Assembly: GCA_038209775.1 (NCBI GenBank)
Contig: JBBQXK010000008.1
Location: forward strand, 52,480 to 116,479
DNA length: 64,000 nt
From: JBBQXK01 sp038209775
Lineage (GTDB): Bacteria; Pseudomonadota; Alphaproteobacteria; Rhodobacterales; Rhodobacteraceae
Reading direction: 5' to 3'
The first letter of the stretch is position 1. Every line of letters starts with the position of its first letter. Of this stretch, positions 25,643 through 35,073 are shown one piece after another. The notes beneath the pieces were generated by a model. The model saw only the letters and a list, made by a program, of their open reading frames with translations, was not told the origin of the DNA and searched no databases. A program made the translations under genes and the position numbers.

Positions 25643-26143
25643 ATGCGCATCGGGCTGTATCCGGGCACCTTCGATCCGGTCACGCTGGGCCATGTCGATA
25701 TCATCGAACGCGCGATGGCATTGGTCGACCGGCTGGTGATCGGGGTTGCGATCAACCGCGACAAGGGGCCGCTTTTCACGCTGGAAGAGCGGGTCGAGAT
25801 GGTCAACGCCGAATGTGCCGCCATCGTGGCGCGTACGGGTGGCGAGATCGTGGTGCATCCGTTCGAGAACCTGCTGATCGACTGCGCCCAGGATGTGGGT
25901 GCCGGCGTCATCATCCGCGGTCTGCGGGCGGTTGCGGATTTCGAGTATGAGTTTCAGATGGTCGGCATGAACCGCGCGCTCAACCACGATATCGAGACGG
26001 TGTTCCTGATGGCCGATGCCCAGCGTCAGGCGATTGCGTCCAAGCTGGTGAAAGAGATTGCCCGCCTTGGGGGCGACGTGTCCAAGTTCGTGCCGCCCCG
26101 CGTGGTGACCGCGCTTGTGGCGCGGTATGCCGAAAGTCGGTAG
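25643..26143 (+). CDS. coaD: Pantetheine-phosphate adenylyltransferase
   Basis: A 166-residue enzyme of coenzyme A biosynthesis, joining ATP and 4'-phosphopantetheine to give dephospho-CoA. The nucleotidyltransferase signature is clear at the N-terminus (GLYPGTFDPVTLGHVD, with the TxGH motif), followed by NRDKGPLFTLEERVEM, GLRAVADFEYEFQM and the phosphate-binding C-terminal ISSTKVKEI-like IASKLVKEIARLGGDVSKFVPP. The start ATG 25643 (MRIGLYPG) follows GGGAGGGG; the open frame from 25607 is not used. Confidence 0.95.
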   Translation: MRIGLYPGTFDPVTLGHVDIIERAMALVDRLVIGVAINRDKGPLFTLEERVEMVNAECAAIVARTGGEIVVHPFENLLIDCAQDVGAGVIIRGLRAVADFEYEFQMVGMNRALNHDIETVFLMADAQRQAIASKLVKEIARLGGDVSKFVPPRVVTALVARYAESR

Positions 26144-26144
26144 G

Positions 26145-26306
26145 TCAGCCCCAGACAACCTTGCGCGCAATGCGGTCGGCGTCGCCGGGATAAATGTCGA
26201 GGTCAAGCGCCACATCCAGCGGCATGCGGGCAATCTCGTCGCGGATCCGGCGATACCGGGCCTGTTCGTTCAGGCGGGCGCGCAGGGTATTGATGATGCT
26301 TTTCAT
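26145..26306 (-). CDS. DUF1127 family small protein
   Basis: A 53-residue basic protein with the YjiS-like DUF1127 helix (RLNEQARYRRIRDEIARMPLDVALDLDIYPGDADRIARKVVWG). These small Arg-rich proteins occur in several copies in alphaproteobacteria, some being stress-induced regulators of phosphate or nitrogen metabolism. ATG 26306 has GGAAAG 3 nt upstream in the minus orientation. The stop is 2 bp from coaD's, which runs convergently. Confidence 0.85.
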   Translation of the reverse strand: MKSIINTLRARLNEQARYRRIRDEIARMPLDVALDLDIYPGDADRIARKVVWG

Positions 26307-26433
26307 GGTCTTTCCTTCTTTCATGACGCCGGGGTCCATCCTCCCAAAGGACACGGCGTAGGTGCAAGATGGGCGATTGGCCCGATTGGCGCAACCGCCG
26401 CAAGGCGATAGGCGCCATGCGCCCCATGCATGG

Positions 26434-28992
26434 CTATTCCGCCGCATGAAACGCCTTGAGCCAGCGCAGCGGCAGGGGCTGCGGCGCGCCGCGTGCGGCA
26501 AAAACGTCCGGGTCCAGCGTCACGCCACGCCTCGACGCGCGCTTCAGGATCAGCGCCGAGACCGCTTCATTCTCACGCGCCAATGCCAGAAAACTCGCCT
26601 CATCCAGCGCCAGAAGCGTGCAATGCGTGATCGCCGTCACCCGCGCCCGCCGCGCGCGGCGCAACAGCAATGCCAGTTCGCCGAACATCTCGCCCCGCCC
26701 CAGCCGGTTGACCTGCCCCGCCTGCGACATCTCGACTGCGCCCGACGCGATGAACCAGACCCCGCGTGCCACCTCACTGTGGCGCATCAGAATCTCACCC
26801 GGTTCGGCATAGACGGTGCGCAGGCGCTGTGCCAGTCGGTGCAGCGCGGCCTCGGGCATCTCGGCAAACAGCGGGAATTTCTGCACAAACTCGTCTTTCT
26901 GCAACGCGAGGTCCAGCTTTGGCCGCTTGGCCAGCAGCCGCCGCCCCGCCGCCACCTCGGCCGACAGCGCCGCGTGCAATTCCGGGCCGATCAGCCCGTC
27001 CTCGGTCAATTGCTCGTACTCACGCGCTTCTTGCATCAGGGTGTTCGACCGGATCAGCCGCCGCTCCAGCCGCTCGGCATAGCCGGGAAATTGCAGGCGC
27101 AACCCTTCCAGTTCCTTCTCGATGTCATCGCCGCGCCGTTCCAGAAGGTCGTGCAACAGATCGGCCACCCGCCGCCCATGGATCCGCAGGATGCGCCCGT
27201 CAACAAAGCCGTGCAGCGCCCGCAGCACCTGTGACAGCGCCACCAGTTGCCCGAACCGGTCGGCGGTGATCCGCGAAAGGGGGTCGGACAGACCCAGCCG
27301 GTTGTGCATCCACACCGCCGCCCGCGCCCCCCGCCCCGGGCGCACAGAGCGGCGCGCGGTGGCGCGGTAGCCTGACCGCCCATCGGCGCGCGTGACCTCG
27401 ATCAGCCGGTCGGCGTCGTTCAACAGCCGCTCGGCCAGCCGCGCCTGCATCAGGTCGGCACTGAAGGCCGACAGGATCACGTCCCGCTCCTGCCCCGCCA
27501 ACGCCACCAGCCCCAGTGTCACGCGGTCCTTGTCCAGCAAGTCCTTCGCCGCATCAGCCCGTTCCACCGCCGCCTCAAGCCTTATGCCAAAGCGTTTCGC
27601 CTCATCCCGCACGATGCCGGGTTGCAGGTTCAGGGTTCGTGTGGTGTCGGCAACCGTCTCGCGCACCGATTGCAGGGCTACGGCCACCACCTGATCGGCC
27701 AAGGCCCGGTCCAGCGCCGACAGCCGGTCAAGCCCAAGCCAGCCGATCACGGCGCGCAAGGTCGTGCCTTGCACCAACAGGGTGAACAGCGTGAACCCGA
27801 CGGCAATCACGCCGACCTGCCGCTTGACCTCGGGCGGCACGCCGACGCTTTCGGTCACCGACAGCGCCAGCGCCAGCGTCACCGCCCCGCGCAAACCACC
27901 CCAGAGGATGGCCAGCCGGTAGGGACGCTCCACCCGGGGGCTGACGCGGGCCAGCGTCAGCATCGGCAGCACCGCAAACAGGATCACCGCCCGCGCGGCA
28001 AGTGCCGCAACGGCGGTCACCAGGATCAGGCCCAGATCGGCCAGCCGCAGATCGGGCACCAGTTTCGGGATCAGCAGGGCCGCCAGCACAAAGATCAGCG
28101 ACCCCGCCCAATGCGCCAGCAAATCCCATGAATCGCGCAACCGCGTCAGCGACGCCGGCGACAGACGCCCCGGTGACAGAAAGTTCACCGTCATCCCCGC
28201 CACCACCACCGCCACCACACCCGAAGCATTCAACCCCTGATCGGCCACAATAAACGTCGCATAGGGCACCGCGATCGAGATGGTGACCTGCCCCAGCGGA
28301 TACTCCCCGATCCAGCCCATCACCGACACCGCGATGCGCCCCACCACCCAGCCAACCGCCGCGCCCACCAGCAACGCCGGCGGAAACCGCAGCAGGGCAC
28401 CCAGCACATCAGGCTCGGCCGCGCGCATCACGACATCGGTCAGGAACACCGAAAACAGAGCGATCGCGGCGGCGTCGTTCAACAGGCTTTCGCCCTCGAC
28501 AATCCGCGCCAGCCTTTGCGGCGCGGGCGTGCCGCGAAAGATCGACACCACCGCCGAGGGGTCGGTCGTTGACACAATCGCCCCGATCAGCAGGCACGCG
28601 ATCAGCGGCAGGCCCGAGAATGGCTGCAACGCCACCGCGATCATCACCGTGGCCAAAAGCACCGCCACCACGGCCAGCGTCAGGATCGGCACCCAGTCGT
28701 CCAGCATCCGCCGCAGGTTGATGGTCAGCGACACCTGGAACAGCAGCGTCGGCAGAAACACGAACAGGAACACCTCGGACGAGATCGGCAGCGTCATGAT
28801 CGCCAGCGCTGCGGTGTTGAAGGTGCTGGTCAGCGGCGTGAAGAACAACCAGCCCGCCCCCGCCCCAAGCCCGATGCCAAGGGCCGCCAGCACCACCGTC
28901 GCAGGCAGGCGCATGCGGTCGGCAATCGGCTGCGTCAGGCCGATGACGACAAAGAGACCGGCAAGGATGCCAAGGATGACGACAATATCCAT
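26434..28992 (-). CDS. Na+/H+ antiporter (CPA1/NhaP-type) with C-terminal cyclic-nucleotide-binding domain
   Basis: An 852-residue inner-membrane protein. The first 410 residues hold about 12 hydrophobic helices with the CPA1 core (ESLLNDAAAIALFSVFL, GVVAVVVAGMTVNFLSPG, AILWGGLRGAVTLALALSV). A cytosolic helical part follows (about 420-690), then a cNMP-binding domain (about 700-830, with EPGEILMRHSEVARGVWFIASGAVEM and GRGEMFGELALLLRRARRARVTA). Such fusions are gated by nucleotide or regulate pH and Na+. It ends on the minus strand, 127 bp from the DUF1127 start. The ligand is not certain: the phosphate-binding cassette is only partly conserved. Confidence 0.88.
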   Translation of the reverse strand: MDIVVILGILAGLFVVIGLTQPIADRMRLPATVVLAALGIGLGAGAGWLFFTPLTSTFNTAALAIMTLPISSEVFLFVFLPTLLFQVSLTINLRRMLDDWVPILTLAVVAVLLATVMIAVALQPFSGLPLIACLLIGAIVSTTDPSAVVSIFRGTPAPQRLARIVEGESLLNDAAAIALFSVFLTDVVMRAAEPDVLGALLRFPPALLVGAAVGWVVGRIAVSVMGWIGEYPLGQVTISIAVPYATFIVADQGLNASGVVAVVVAGMTVNFLSPGRLSPASLTRLRDSWDLLAHWAGSLIFVLAALLIPKLVPDLRLADLGLILVTAVAALAARAVILFAVLPMLTLARVSPRVERPYRLAILWGGLRGAVTLALALSVTESVGVPPEVKRQVGVIAVGFTLFTLLVQGTTLRAVIGWLGLDRLSALDRALADQVVAVALQSVRETVADTTRTLNLQPGIVRDEAKRFGIRLEAAVERADAAKDLLDKDRVTLGLVALAGQERDVILSAFSADLMQARLAERLLNDADRLIEVTRADGRSGYRATARRSVRPGRGARAAVWMHNRLGLSDPLSRITADRFGQLVALSQVLRALHGFVDGRILRIHGRRVADLLHDLLERRGDDIEKELEGLRLQFPGYAERLERRLIRSNTLMQEAREYEQLTEDGLIGPELHAALSAEVAAGRRLLAKRPKLDLALQKDEFVQKFPLFAEMPEAALHRLAQRLRTVYAEPGEILMRHSEVARGVWFIASGAVEMSQAGQVNRLGRGEMFGELALLLRRARRARVTAITHCTLLALDEASFLALARENEAVSALILKRASRRGVTLDPDVFAARGAPQPLPLRWLKAFHAAE

Positions 28993-29085
28993 GCCATGAT
29001 TGTAGGGAAATGTGCGGAAATGAACAGAAAACGCCGGTCACGATTGATGACCGGCCCTGCAACATACCAGCGGCCGGACGCCCGT

Positions 29086-29138
29086 TCTTCTTTGCCGAAA
29101 TACTCCGCAGGGGGTGCGGGGGGCGCGAAGCCCCCCGC
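29086..29138 (-). repeat. Dispersed element copy 2 with strong GC hairpin
   Basis: The plus strand reads TTCTTCTTTGCCGAAATACT then CCGCAGGGGG, followed by a perfect 9-bp hairpin GCGGGGGGC/GCCCCCCGC with a GCGAA loop (29116-29138). On the minus strand the hairpin lies 28 bp after the gap stop and could end gap transcription. Confidence 0.6.
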
Positions 29139-29166
29139 TTCTGCTGTCACCGCCCGCGCTGCCGCG

Positions 29167-30168
29167 TCAGATCAGCTTGCCCATCGCCACTGCCGTATCC
29201 GCCATCCGGTTCGAGAACCCCCATTCATTGTCATACCACGACAGCACCGACACAAAGGTGCCGTCCATGACCTTGGTCTGGTCCATGTGGAAGATCGACG
29301 AATGCGGGTCGTGGTTGAAGTCCGACGACACCAGCTTTTCGTCGGTATAGCCAAGGATACCCTTCAGCCGCCCCGTCGCCGCCGCCTTGATGGCGCCATT
29401 CACCTCTTCCACGCTGGTAGCCCGCCTGGCGATGAACTTCAGGTCCACCACGCTGACGTTCGGCGTCGGCACCCGCATCGCGAACCCGTCCAGCTTGCCC
29501 TTCAACTCGGGCAGCACCAGCCCCACCGCCTTGGCCGCCCCCGTCGAGGTCGGGATCATCGACAGCGCCGCCGCCCGGCCCCGGTACAGATCCTTGTGCA
29601 TCGTATCCAGCGTCGGCTGGTCGCCGGTATAGCTGTGGATGGTGGTCATCATGCCCCGCTCGATGCCGATGGCCTGATGCAGCACCTGCGCCACCGGCGC
29701 AAGGCAGTTGGTGGTGCAGGACGCGTTCGACACGATGATATCGGCAGATGTCAGTGTGTCATCGTTCACGCCATAGACGATGGTCTTGTCTGCGCCCTCA
29801 CCCGGCGCGGAAATCAGCACCCGCTTGGACCCGTTCTCGATATGCGCCATGCACTTGTCTTTTGACGTGAAGATGCCGGTGCATTCCAGGACGATGTCCA
29901 CATCACCCCAGGGCAGTTCCGCCGGGTTGCGCATCGCCGTCACCCGCATGCGTCCGCGCCCCGCGTCGATCCAGTCGTCGCCCGTGGTCACCGTGCCCGG
30001 GAACCGGCCATGCACCGAATCGTAGCGCAGAAGATGCGCGTTGGTCTCGACCGGGCCAAGATCGTTCAGCGCCACCACCTCGATATCGGTCCGCCCCGAT
30101 TCGATGATCGCCCGCAGCACGTTGCGCCCGATGCGGCCAAAGCCGTTGATCGCCACCTTCACCGTCAT
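29167..30168 (-). CDS. gap: Glyceraldehyde-3-phosphate dehydrogenase, type I
   Basis: A 333-residue NAD(P)-dependent glycolytic/gluconeogenic enzyme. The Rossmann motif is INGFGRIGRNVLRA. The catalytic block SNASCTTNCLAPVAQVLHQA holds the nucleophile Cys and the catalytic His is in the IHSYTGDQ segment. The C-terminal WYDNEWGFSNRM is intact. ATG 30168 is preferred because GGAGG lies 7 nt before it, whereas ATG 30174 is too close. Its 3' end is followed by a strong hairpin. The neighbouring tkt suggests a shared central-carbon region. Confidence 0.97.
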   Translation of the reverse strand: MTVKVAINGFGRIGRNVLRAIIESGRTDIEVVALNDLGPVETNAHLLRYDSVHGRFPGTVTTGDDWIDAGRGRMRVTAMRNPAELPWGDVDIVLECTGIFTSKDKCMAHIENGSKRVLISAPGEGADKTIVYGVNDDTLTSADIIVSNASCTTNCLAPVAQVLHQAIGIERGMMTTIHSYTGDQPTLDTMHKDLYRGRAAALSMIPTSTGAAKAVGLVLPELKGKLDGFAMRVPTPNVSVVDLKFIARRATSVEEVNGAIKAAATGRLKGILGYTDEKLVSSDFNHDPHSSIFHMDQTKVMDGTFVSVLSWYDNEWGFSNRMADTAVAMGKLI

Positions 30169-30267
30169 GTCCATTCCTCCTGATCACCGACAGGCACGAC
30201 TCAAGGGTCGTGCTGTTCGCGCTAACATCCCGATACCGGCGGGCATATCAAGCAATGCCTGCCACAG

Positions 30268-30411
30268 TCAGCGCCAGAAGGACAGATATTCGACCATGTC
30301 GATGAACTTGCGCATCAGGAACGTCCCCGCAGCGGCCCCGTTCAGCACCTGATCGGCCAGGATTGCGACCACGATCAGCAGGCCCAGGATGACTGCGGTA
30401 CGGTTCGACAT
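30268..30411 (-). CDS. Small single-pass membrane protein upstream of gap
   Basis: A 47-residue protein: short N-terminus, one membrane helix (TAVILGLLIVVAILADQVL), then a conserved-looking amphipathic tail (LFLMRKF-like AGTFLMRKFIDMVEYLSFWR). The sequence pattern resembles short unannotated proteins seen in relatives. The start is the internal ATG at 30411. Its stop lies 99 bp upstream of the gap start in the same orientation, so it may be co-transcribed with gap. Function unknown. Confidence 0.65.
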   Translation of the reverse strand: MSNRTAVILGLLIVVAILADQVLNGAAAGTFLMRKFIDMVEYLSFWR

Positions 30412-30534
30412 TGGCCCTATCGTCCTTCTGTTCCCGCGCGGCGGCAGGGAATGCCCACATCGCGTTCCAAGACTATGCGAAAGATGCGGCACAGGTTAGT
30501 CTTCGCCTTGCATATTGACGAAAAGGATTTGCCG

Positions 30535-31506
30535 ATGAGCGGATTGCTGGCCCTTCTGGACGATGTCGCGGCAATCGCCAAGGTGGCTGCGGCCTCGGTC
30601 GATGATATCGCGGCGGCGGCGGCCAAGGCGGGGGCCAAGGCCGCAGGTGTGGTGATCGACGACACCGCCGTGACGCCCACCTATGTCACGGGGTTCGAGG
30701 CTGACCGCGAACTGCCGATCATCTGGCGCATCGCCAAGGGTTCCTTGAAGAACAAGCTGGTGATCCTGCTGCCCGGCCTGATGCTGCTGTCCTATTTCCT
30801 GCCGCAGGTGATCACGCCGCTGTTGATGCTGGGCGGGGCCTATCTGTGTTTCGAGGGCGCGGAAAAGGTGTTCCACATGTTGTTTCCGCATGCGGATAAA
30901 GAGGTTGAAGAAGACTTCGACACCAAGGACCCCACCCATCTGGAAGAGGACAAGGTGGCGGGCGCGATCAAGACCGACTTCATCCTGTCGGCGGAGATCA
31001 TGACCATTGCGCTGGCCGAACTGCCGCAGAACGGGATGATCCTGCAGGGGGTGACGCTGGCGGTGGTGGGCATTATGATCACGGCGCTGGTCTATGGCGC
31101 GGTGGCGCTGATCGTAAAGATGGACGACATCGGCCTGTATCTGGCCGCCACGGGCCGCACGCAGGCGACACGCGGGCTGGGGCGCGGAATGGTTGCGGGG
31201 ATGCCGCCGCTGTTGGCGTTCCTGTCCACCGTGGGCACGGCGGCCATGCTGTGGGTCGGCGGGTCGATCGTGCTGCACGGGATGGAGGTGACGCATCTTT
31301 GGGCCTGGCCCTATGAGACGATCCACCAACTGGCCGAAGAGGCCGCGCATGCCGTCGGGGCTGCCGAGGGGTTCATCAAATGGCTGGTGCAGGCGGCGAT
31401 TGATGGTGTGCTGGGTCTGGGGCTGGGGGTGTTGCTGATCCCCGTCGCCACGCGGGTGATCGGGCCTGCGGTCGCGCGGCTCACCGGCAAAGCGGCTGCA
31501 CACTGA
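30535..31506 (+). CDS. DUF808 family membrane protein (YedI-like)
   Basis: A 323-residue inner-membrane protein of the DUF808/YedI family, recognised by the opening SGLLALLDDVAAIAKVAAASVDDIAAAAAKAGAKAAGVVIDDTAVTPTYV and the segment RELPIIWRIAKGSLKNKLVILLPGLML. About six to seven hydrophobic segments follow. The start ATG 30535 has AAAAGGA upstream; an upstream open frame is excluded. Function is unknown in the family. It is convergent with tkt, with an 89-bp gap holding GC inverted repeats. Confidence 0.88.
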   Translation: MSGLLALLDDVAAIAKVAAASVDDIAAAAAKAGAKAAGVVIDDTAVTPTYVTGFEADRELPIIWRIAKGSLKNKLVILLPGLMLLSYFLPQVITPLLMLGGAYLCFEGAEKVFHMLFPHADKEVEEDFDTKDPTHLEEDKVAGAIKTDFILSAEIMTIALAELPQNGMILQGVTLAVVGIMITALVYGAVALIVKMDDIGLYLAATGRTQATRGLGRGMVAGMPPLLAFLSTVGTAAMLWVGGSIVLHGMEVTHLWAWPYETIHQLAEEAAHAVGAAEGFIKWLVQAAIDGVLGLGLGVLLIPVATRVIGPAVARLTGKAAAH

Positions 31507-31595
31507 CAAGCCAAATTTCGTCGACGAGATCTGCAAAATTTTTCGGGAGGATTTTGGCGGGGCGCGCGCGCAGCACGCCCCTGCCGATGGGTGCC

Positions 31596-33614
31596 TCAGC
31601 CCAGGAGTGCCCGCACCTTTGCGGCGGTGGCTTCCGCTGTGATGCCGAACTCCTTGTACAGCCGCTCCATCGGGGCCGAGGCGCCGAACGACGACATGCC
31701 GACAAAGCCCGCTTTCTGGTCGCGGCCCCGTTCGCCCATCAGCCAGCGGTCCCAGCCCTGCCGCACGCCGGCCTCGATGGCCACCCGCACTGCCCCCGCA
31801 GGCAGCACGCGTTTGCGCCAGGCTTCGTCCTGTTCGGCAAACAGTTCCATGCAGGGCATCGACACGACGCGGGTGCCGATGCCTTCGGCCTGCAGCATCG
31901 CCTGTGCCTTCATCGCGATCTCGACCTCGGACCCCGTCGCCATCAGGATGGCCCGGCGCGGTCCGGTCGCTTCGGACAAGACATACCCCCCCCGCGCAAC
32001 CAGATTGGCGTTGGACGGGGTGACCCTGACGGCGGCCAGGTTCTGCCGCGACAGCGCCAGCACCGTCGGGCGACGCGTCTGGCTCAGCGCCACTTCCCAG
32101 GCCTCGGCGGTTTCCACCAGATCGGCGGGGCGGATCACCAGTGTGTTGGGCGTGGCCCGGCTGATCGCCAGATGTTCGACCGGCTGGTGTGTCGGGCCGT
32201 CTTCGCCAAGACCGATGCTGTCATGCGTCATCACATAGACAACCGGCACCCCCATCAGCGCGGACAGCCGCATCGCCGGGCGGGCATAGTCGGTAAAGCA
32301 CATGAAGGTGCCGCCGTAAGCCCTTATGCCACCATGCAAAGCCATCCCGTTCATTGCCGACGCCATGCCATGTTCGCGGATGCCGAAATGGATGTAGCGG
32401 CCCTTGCGGTCATCGGGTGAAAACACCCCCATGTCGGGTGTGCGGGTGTTGTTCGACCCCGTCAGGTCGGCCGATCCGCCGACGGTATCGGTCACCACCG
32501 GGTTCAGCGCCTTCAGCACCATCTCCGACGCCGACCGGCTGGCCATCTTGGGCTGATCGACCACCGCCTTGGCCTTGATGGCGCGCACCAGTCCGGTCAG
32601 CCGGGGATGCGGGCCATTGCCGAACTGGCGCGTCAGCGCCGTCTGCCGCGCGCCGGGCAGTACGGCAAACCGCGCCTCCCACGCCGCACGCGCACCCTGT
32701 CCGCGCGCCCCGGCGGCAGCCCAGGCACCGGCCACATCCGCCGGGATGTGGAACGCCGGATAGTCCCAGCCATAGGCGGCCTTGGTGTCGGCAATCAGTT
32801 TCGCATCAGTCAGCGCGCCGTGCCCCTTGGACGTGTCCTGCGCCGATGAACCAAGGGCTATGTGCGTGGCGCAGGCGATCATCACCGGCTTGCGCGACGC
32901 CTTTGCTTTGGTCATGGCGGCGTCGATGGCATCGGGGTCATGCCCGTCACATTCGATCACCTCCCAGCCGCTGGCGATGAACCGCATCTTCTGGTCGGTC
33001 ACATCGGCCAGTGAAACTTTGCCGTCGATGGTGATGCCGTTGTTGTCCCACAGCACACAGAGCCGCGACAGTTCCAGCTTGCCCGCCAGCGCAATCGCCT
33101 CCTGGCTGACCCCCTCCATCAGACAGCCGTCGCCCGCGATCACCCAGGTGCGGTGGTTGACCAGCTTGGCCCCCAGCCGTGCGCGCAGCGATTCCTCAGC
33201 AATGGCAAAGCCCACGGCATTGGCGACGCCCTGCCCCAGAGGGCCGGTGGTGGTCTCGATCCCCGTGGCATGGCCATACTCGGGATGCCCCGCCGTGATC
33301 GCCCCCCATTGGCGAAAGTTGCGGATCTGGTCCAGCGTCATGTCGGCGTATCCGGTCAGGTGCAACAGCGCGTACAAGAGCATCGACCCATGCCCCGCCG
33401 ACAGGATGAAACGGTCACGGTCGGGCCAGTGCGGCGCTGCGGCATCAAAGGACAGATGGCGGTCGAACAGCACCGTCGCCACATCGGCCATCCCCATCGG
33501 CATCCCCGAATGCCCCGAATTGGCCGCCGCCACCGCGTCAAGCGTCAGGGTGCGGATGGCTGCTGCCATGCGCCAATGGTCGGGATAGCGGTGCTTCAGG
33601 GTGGCGATGTCCAA
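31596..33614 (-). CDS. tkt: Transketolase
   Basis: A 672-residue thiamine-diphosphate enzyme of the pentose-phosphate pathway and, in autotrophs, the Calvin cycle, moving two-carbon ketol units. The TPP/Mg motif is GDGCLMEGVSQEA...DNNGITIDGK (about residues 155-190). The Pyr domain shows GIREHGMASAMNGMALHGG and the C-terminal domain ends with SFGASAPMERLYKEFGITAEA. The ATG at 33614 fits the known N-terminus (LKHRYPDHWRMAAAIRTLTLDAVAAANSGHSGMPMG). The 231-bp gap to the next, divergent gene holds its promoter. Confidence 0.97.
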   Translation of the reverse strand: MDIATLKHRYPDHWRMAAAIRTLTLDAVAAANSGHSGMPMGMADVATVLFDRHLSFDAAAPHWPDRDRFILSAGHGSMLLYALLHLTGYADMTLDQIRNFRQWGAITAGHPEYGHATGIETTTGPLGQGVANAVGFAIAEESLRARLGAKLVNHRTWVIAGDGCLMEGVSQEAIALAGKLELSRLCVLWDNNGITIDGKVSLADVTDQKMRFIASGWEVIECDGHDPDAIDAAMTKAKASRKPVMIACATHIALGSSAQDTSKGHGALTDAKLIADTKAAYGWDYPAFHIPADVAGAWAAAGARGQGARAAWEARFAVLPGARQTALTRQFGNGPHPRLTGLVRAIKAKAVVDQPKMASRSASEMVLKALNPVVTDTVGGSADLTGSNNTRTPDMGVFSPDDRKGRYIHFGIREHGMASAMNGMALHGGIRAYGGTFMCFTDYARPAMRLSALMGVPVVYVMTHDSIGLGEDGPTHQPVEHLAISRATPNTLVIRPADLVETAEAWEVALSQTRRPTVLALSRQNLAAVRVTPSNANLVARGGYVLSEATGPRRAILMATGSEVEIAMKAQAMLQAEGIGTRVVSMPCMELFAEQDEAWRKRVLPAGAVRVAIEAGVRQGWDRWLMGERGRDQKAGFVGMSSFGASAPMERLYKEFGITAEATAAKVRALLG

Positions 33615-33845
33615 GATGGCGCTCCTTGTCCGGCAATGGGTCGCGCCGCCGATGGGCGCGTCAGGTCAGGGCGGTGCATAACAGCCCAACCGGCAAGATC
33701 AAGCTGTGCGGTCGCTATCCGGGGGGCAGCGAGGGCTGCCGCGCGGATTTTCACCTTGCGGCAGGGCGCTGTGGGTGGCAGCGTGACACCCGAGGGGCCG
33801 GAATGCCCCGACCTCAGATTACCCGGACCGGGGAGAAGACGCGCC

Positions 33846-34355
33846 ATGCACGACATGCCGACGATTGCCGAACTGGAGCGTCGCATCACGGTGGCCCTTG
33901 ACCGCATCGGTCAGGGCCTTGACCGCATGCCCGTGGCTGCCGCCGCGTCTGTGCCACCTGCGGTGACCGGCGACGATATGACCACGTTGCAAGAGGCGCT
34001 GGAATCCGAACGCAATGCCGTGGCGCAACTTGCCGAACGTCTGCGCACGCTGAAGGACCGCAAGGCGACCGCCCTTGCCGATCTGCAGGCGCAGATTGAC
34101 GCGCTGACAGAAACCCGCGACCAGCAGGGGATTGAGTTGCAACGCCTGCGCAAGACCGTGGCGCAACTGCGCGACACGCTGGCCGCGCAGAACGACGCGA
34201 TGCGCGCCGGCGTGACCGAGCCGCAGGTCATCAACAAATCGCTTCTGGCGGAACTTGAGGCCCTGCGCGCGCAGCGCCGCTCTGAATCGGCCGAGATGCA
34301 GGCGATCCTGACCGCCCTTGCCCCCCTGATTGAGGAGCCAAGCCACCATGCCTGA
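33846..34355 (+). CDS. Coiled-coil protein next to zapA
   Basis: A 169-residue soluble protein dominated by a coiled coil (about 50-125: LQEALESERNAVAQLAERLRTLKDRKATALADLQAQIDALTETRDQQG...), with short disordered ends. The ATG has GGGGAGAAG upstream. It overlaps the zapA start by 8 bp, so the two are translationally coupled. A role with ZapA at the Z-ring is plausible, like ZapB, but the sequence is not a recognised ZapB. The upstream gap 33615-33845 shows no other gene. Confidence 0.78.
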   Translation: MHDMPTIAELERRITVALDRIGQGLDRMPVAAAASVPPAVTGDDMTTLQEALESERNAVAQLAERLRTLKDRKATALADLQAQIDALTETRDQQGIELQRLRKTVAQLRDTLAAQNDAMRAGVTEPQVINKSLLAELEALRAQRRSESAEMQAILTALAPLIEEPSHHA

Positions 34356-34701
34356 GGTCGAAGTCACCGTCGGCGGACGCCCGTTCCGTGTGGCCTGCCA
34401 GGAAGGCGAGGAACATTTCCTGCGCGCCGCATCCGGCATGCTGAACACCGAGGCCGAGGCCCTGCAGACCCAGTTGGGCCGCCTGCCCGAAACGCGGATG
34501 CTGCTGATGGCGGGGCTGATGCTGGCCGACCGCACGGCGGCGGTCGAGGACGAGTTGCGCACCCTCAAGGCCAGCATGGGCGGCACCGCTGCACCCGGCG
34601 AGGTGCCGGTGATGCCGCAAGCCGTGATGGAAACGCTTGCCGAACTTGCCACCCGCGCCGAAGCGATGGCGGCAGCGGTCGAGGAACGTTTGGCTGGTTA
34701 A
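34348..34701 (+). CDS. zapA: Cell division protein ZapA
   Basis: A 117-residue ZapA-like protein: N-terminal beta part with PEVEVTVGGRPFRVACQEGEEHFLRAAS, followed by a helix (LNTEAEALQTQLGRLPETRMLLMAGLMLAD) and C-terminal helices. ZapA binds FtsZ and bundles filaments. It starts within the last codons of the upstream coiled-coil gene. Its stop is 10 bp from the convergent glutaredoxin gene. Confidence 0.85.
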   Translation: MPEVEVTVGGRPFRVACQEGEEHFLRAASGMLNTEAEALQTQLGRLPETRMLLMAGLMLADRTAAVEDELRTLKASMGGTAAPGEVPVMPQAVMETLAELATRAEAMAAAVEERLAG

Positions 34702-34711
34702 ACCGGGCGCT

Positions 34712-35071
34712 TCAGGCGTTCGACTTGCGGATTTCCTCGGCCTTGGCGCGGTCATAGGTCACGCCCTTGGCCTCAAACAACTGATCCAGCTCGCCCGACA
34801 GCGTCATCTCGGTGATGATGTCGCAGCCGCCCACGAACTCACCCTTGACGTACAGTTGCGGGATCGTCGGCCAGTCACTGAAATCCTTGATGCCCTGCCG
34901 GATTTCGGCATCGGCCAGCACGTTCACATCGGCAAATTCGACGCCCATGTAGTTCAGGACCCCCGCCACGCGGGACGAGAACCCGCATTGCGGCATCATC
35001 TTGGTGCCCTTCATGAACAGCACCACGTCGTTGGCGGTGATGGTCTGTTGGATCGTGTCTGCTGCACTCAT
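34712..35071 (-). CDS. grxD: Monothiol glutaredoxin, Grx4 family
   Basis: A 119-residue monothiol glutaredoxin with the CGFS active site in PQCGFSSRVAGVLN, preceded by VVLFMKGTKMM and followed by WPTIPQLYVKGEFVGGCDIITEM. Members bind a glutathione-ligated 2Fe-2S cluster and carry it to targets, usually with BolA. ATG 35071 is preferred, with AGGAG 6 nt away; an ATG at 35077 forms an ATGA overlap with the upstream small gene, so either may be used. It is third in the bolA / small membrane / grxD operon on the minus strand. Confidence 0.93.
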   Translation of the reverse strand: MSAADTIQQTITANDVVLFMKGTKMMPQCGFSSRVAGVLNYMGVEFADVNVLADAEIRQGIKDFSDWPTIPQLYVKGEFVGGCDIITEMTLSGELDQLFEAKGVTYDRAKAEEIRKSNA

Positions 35072-35073
35072 CG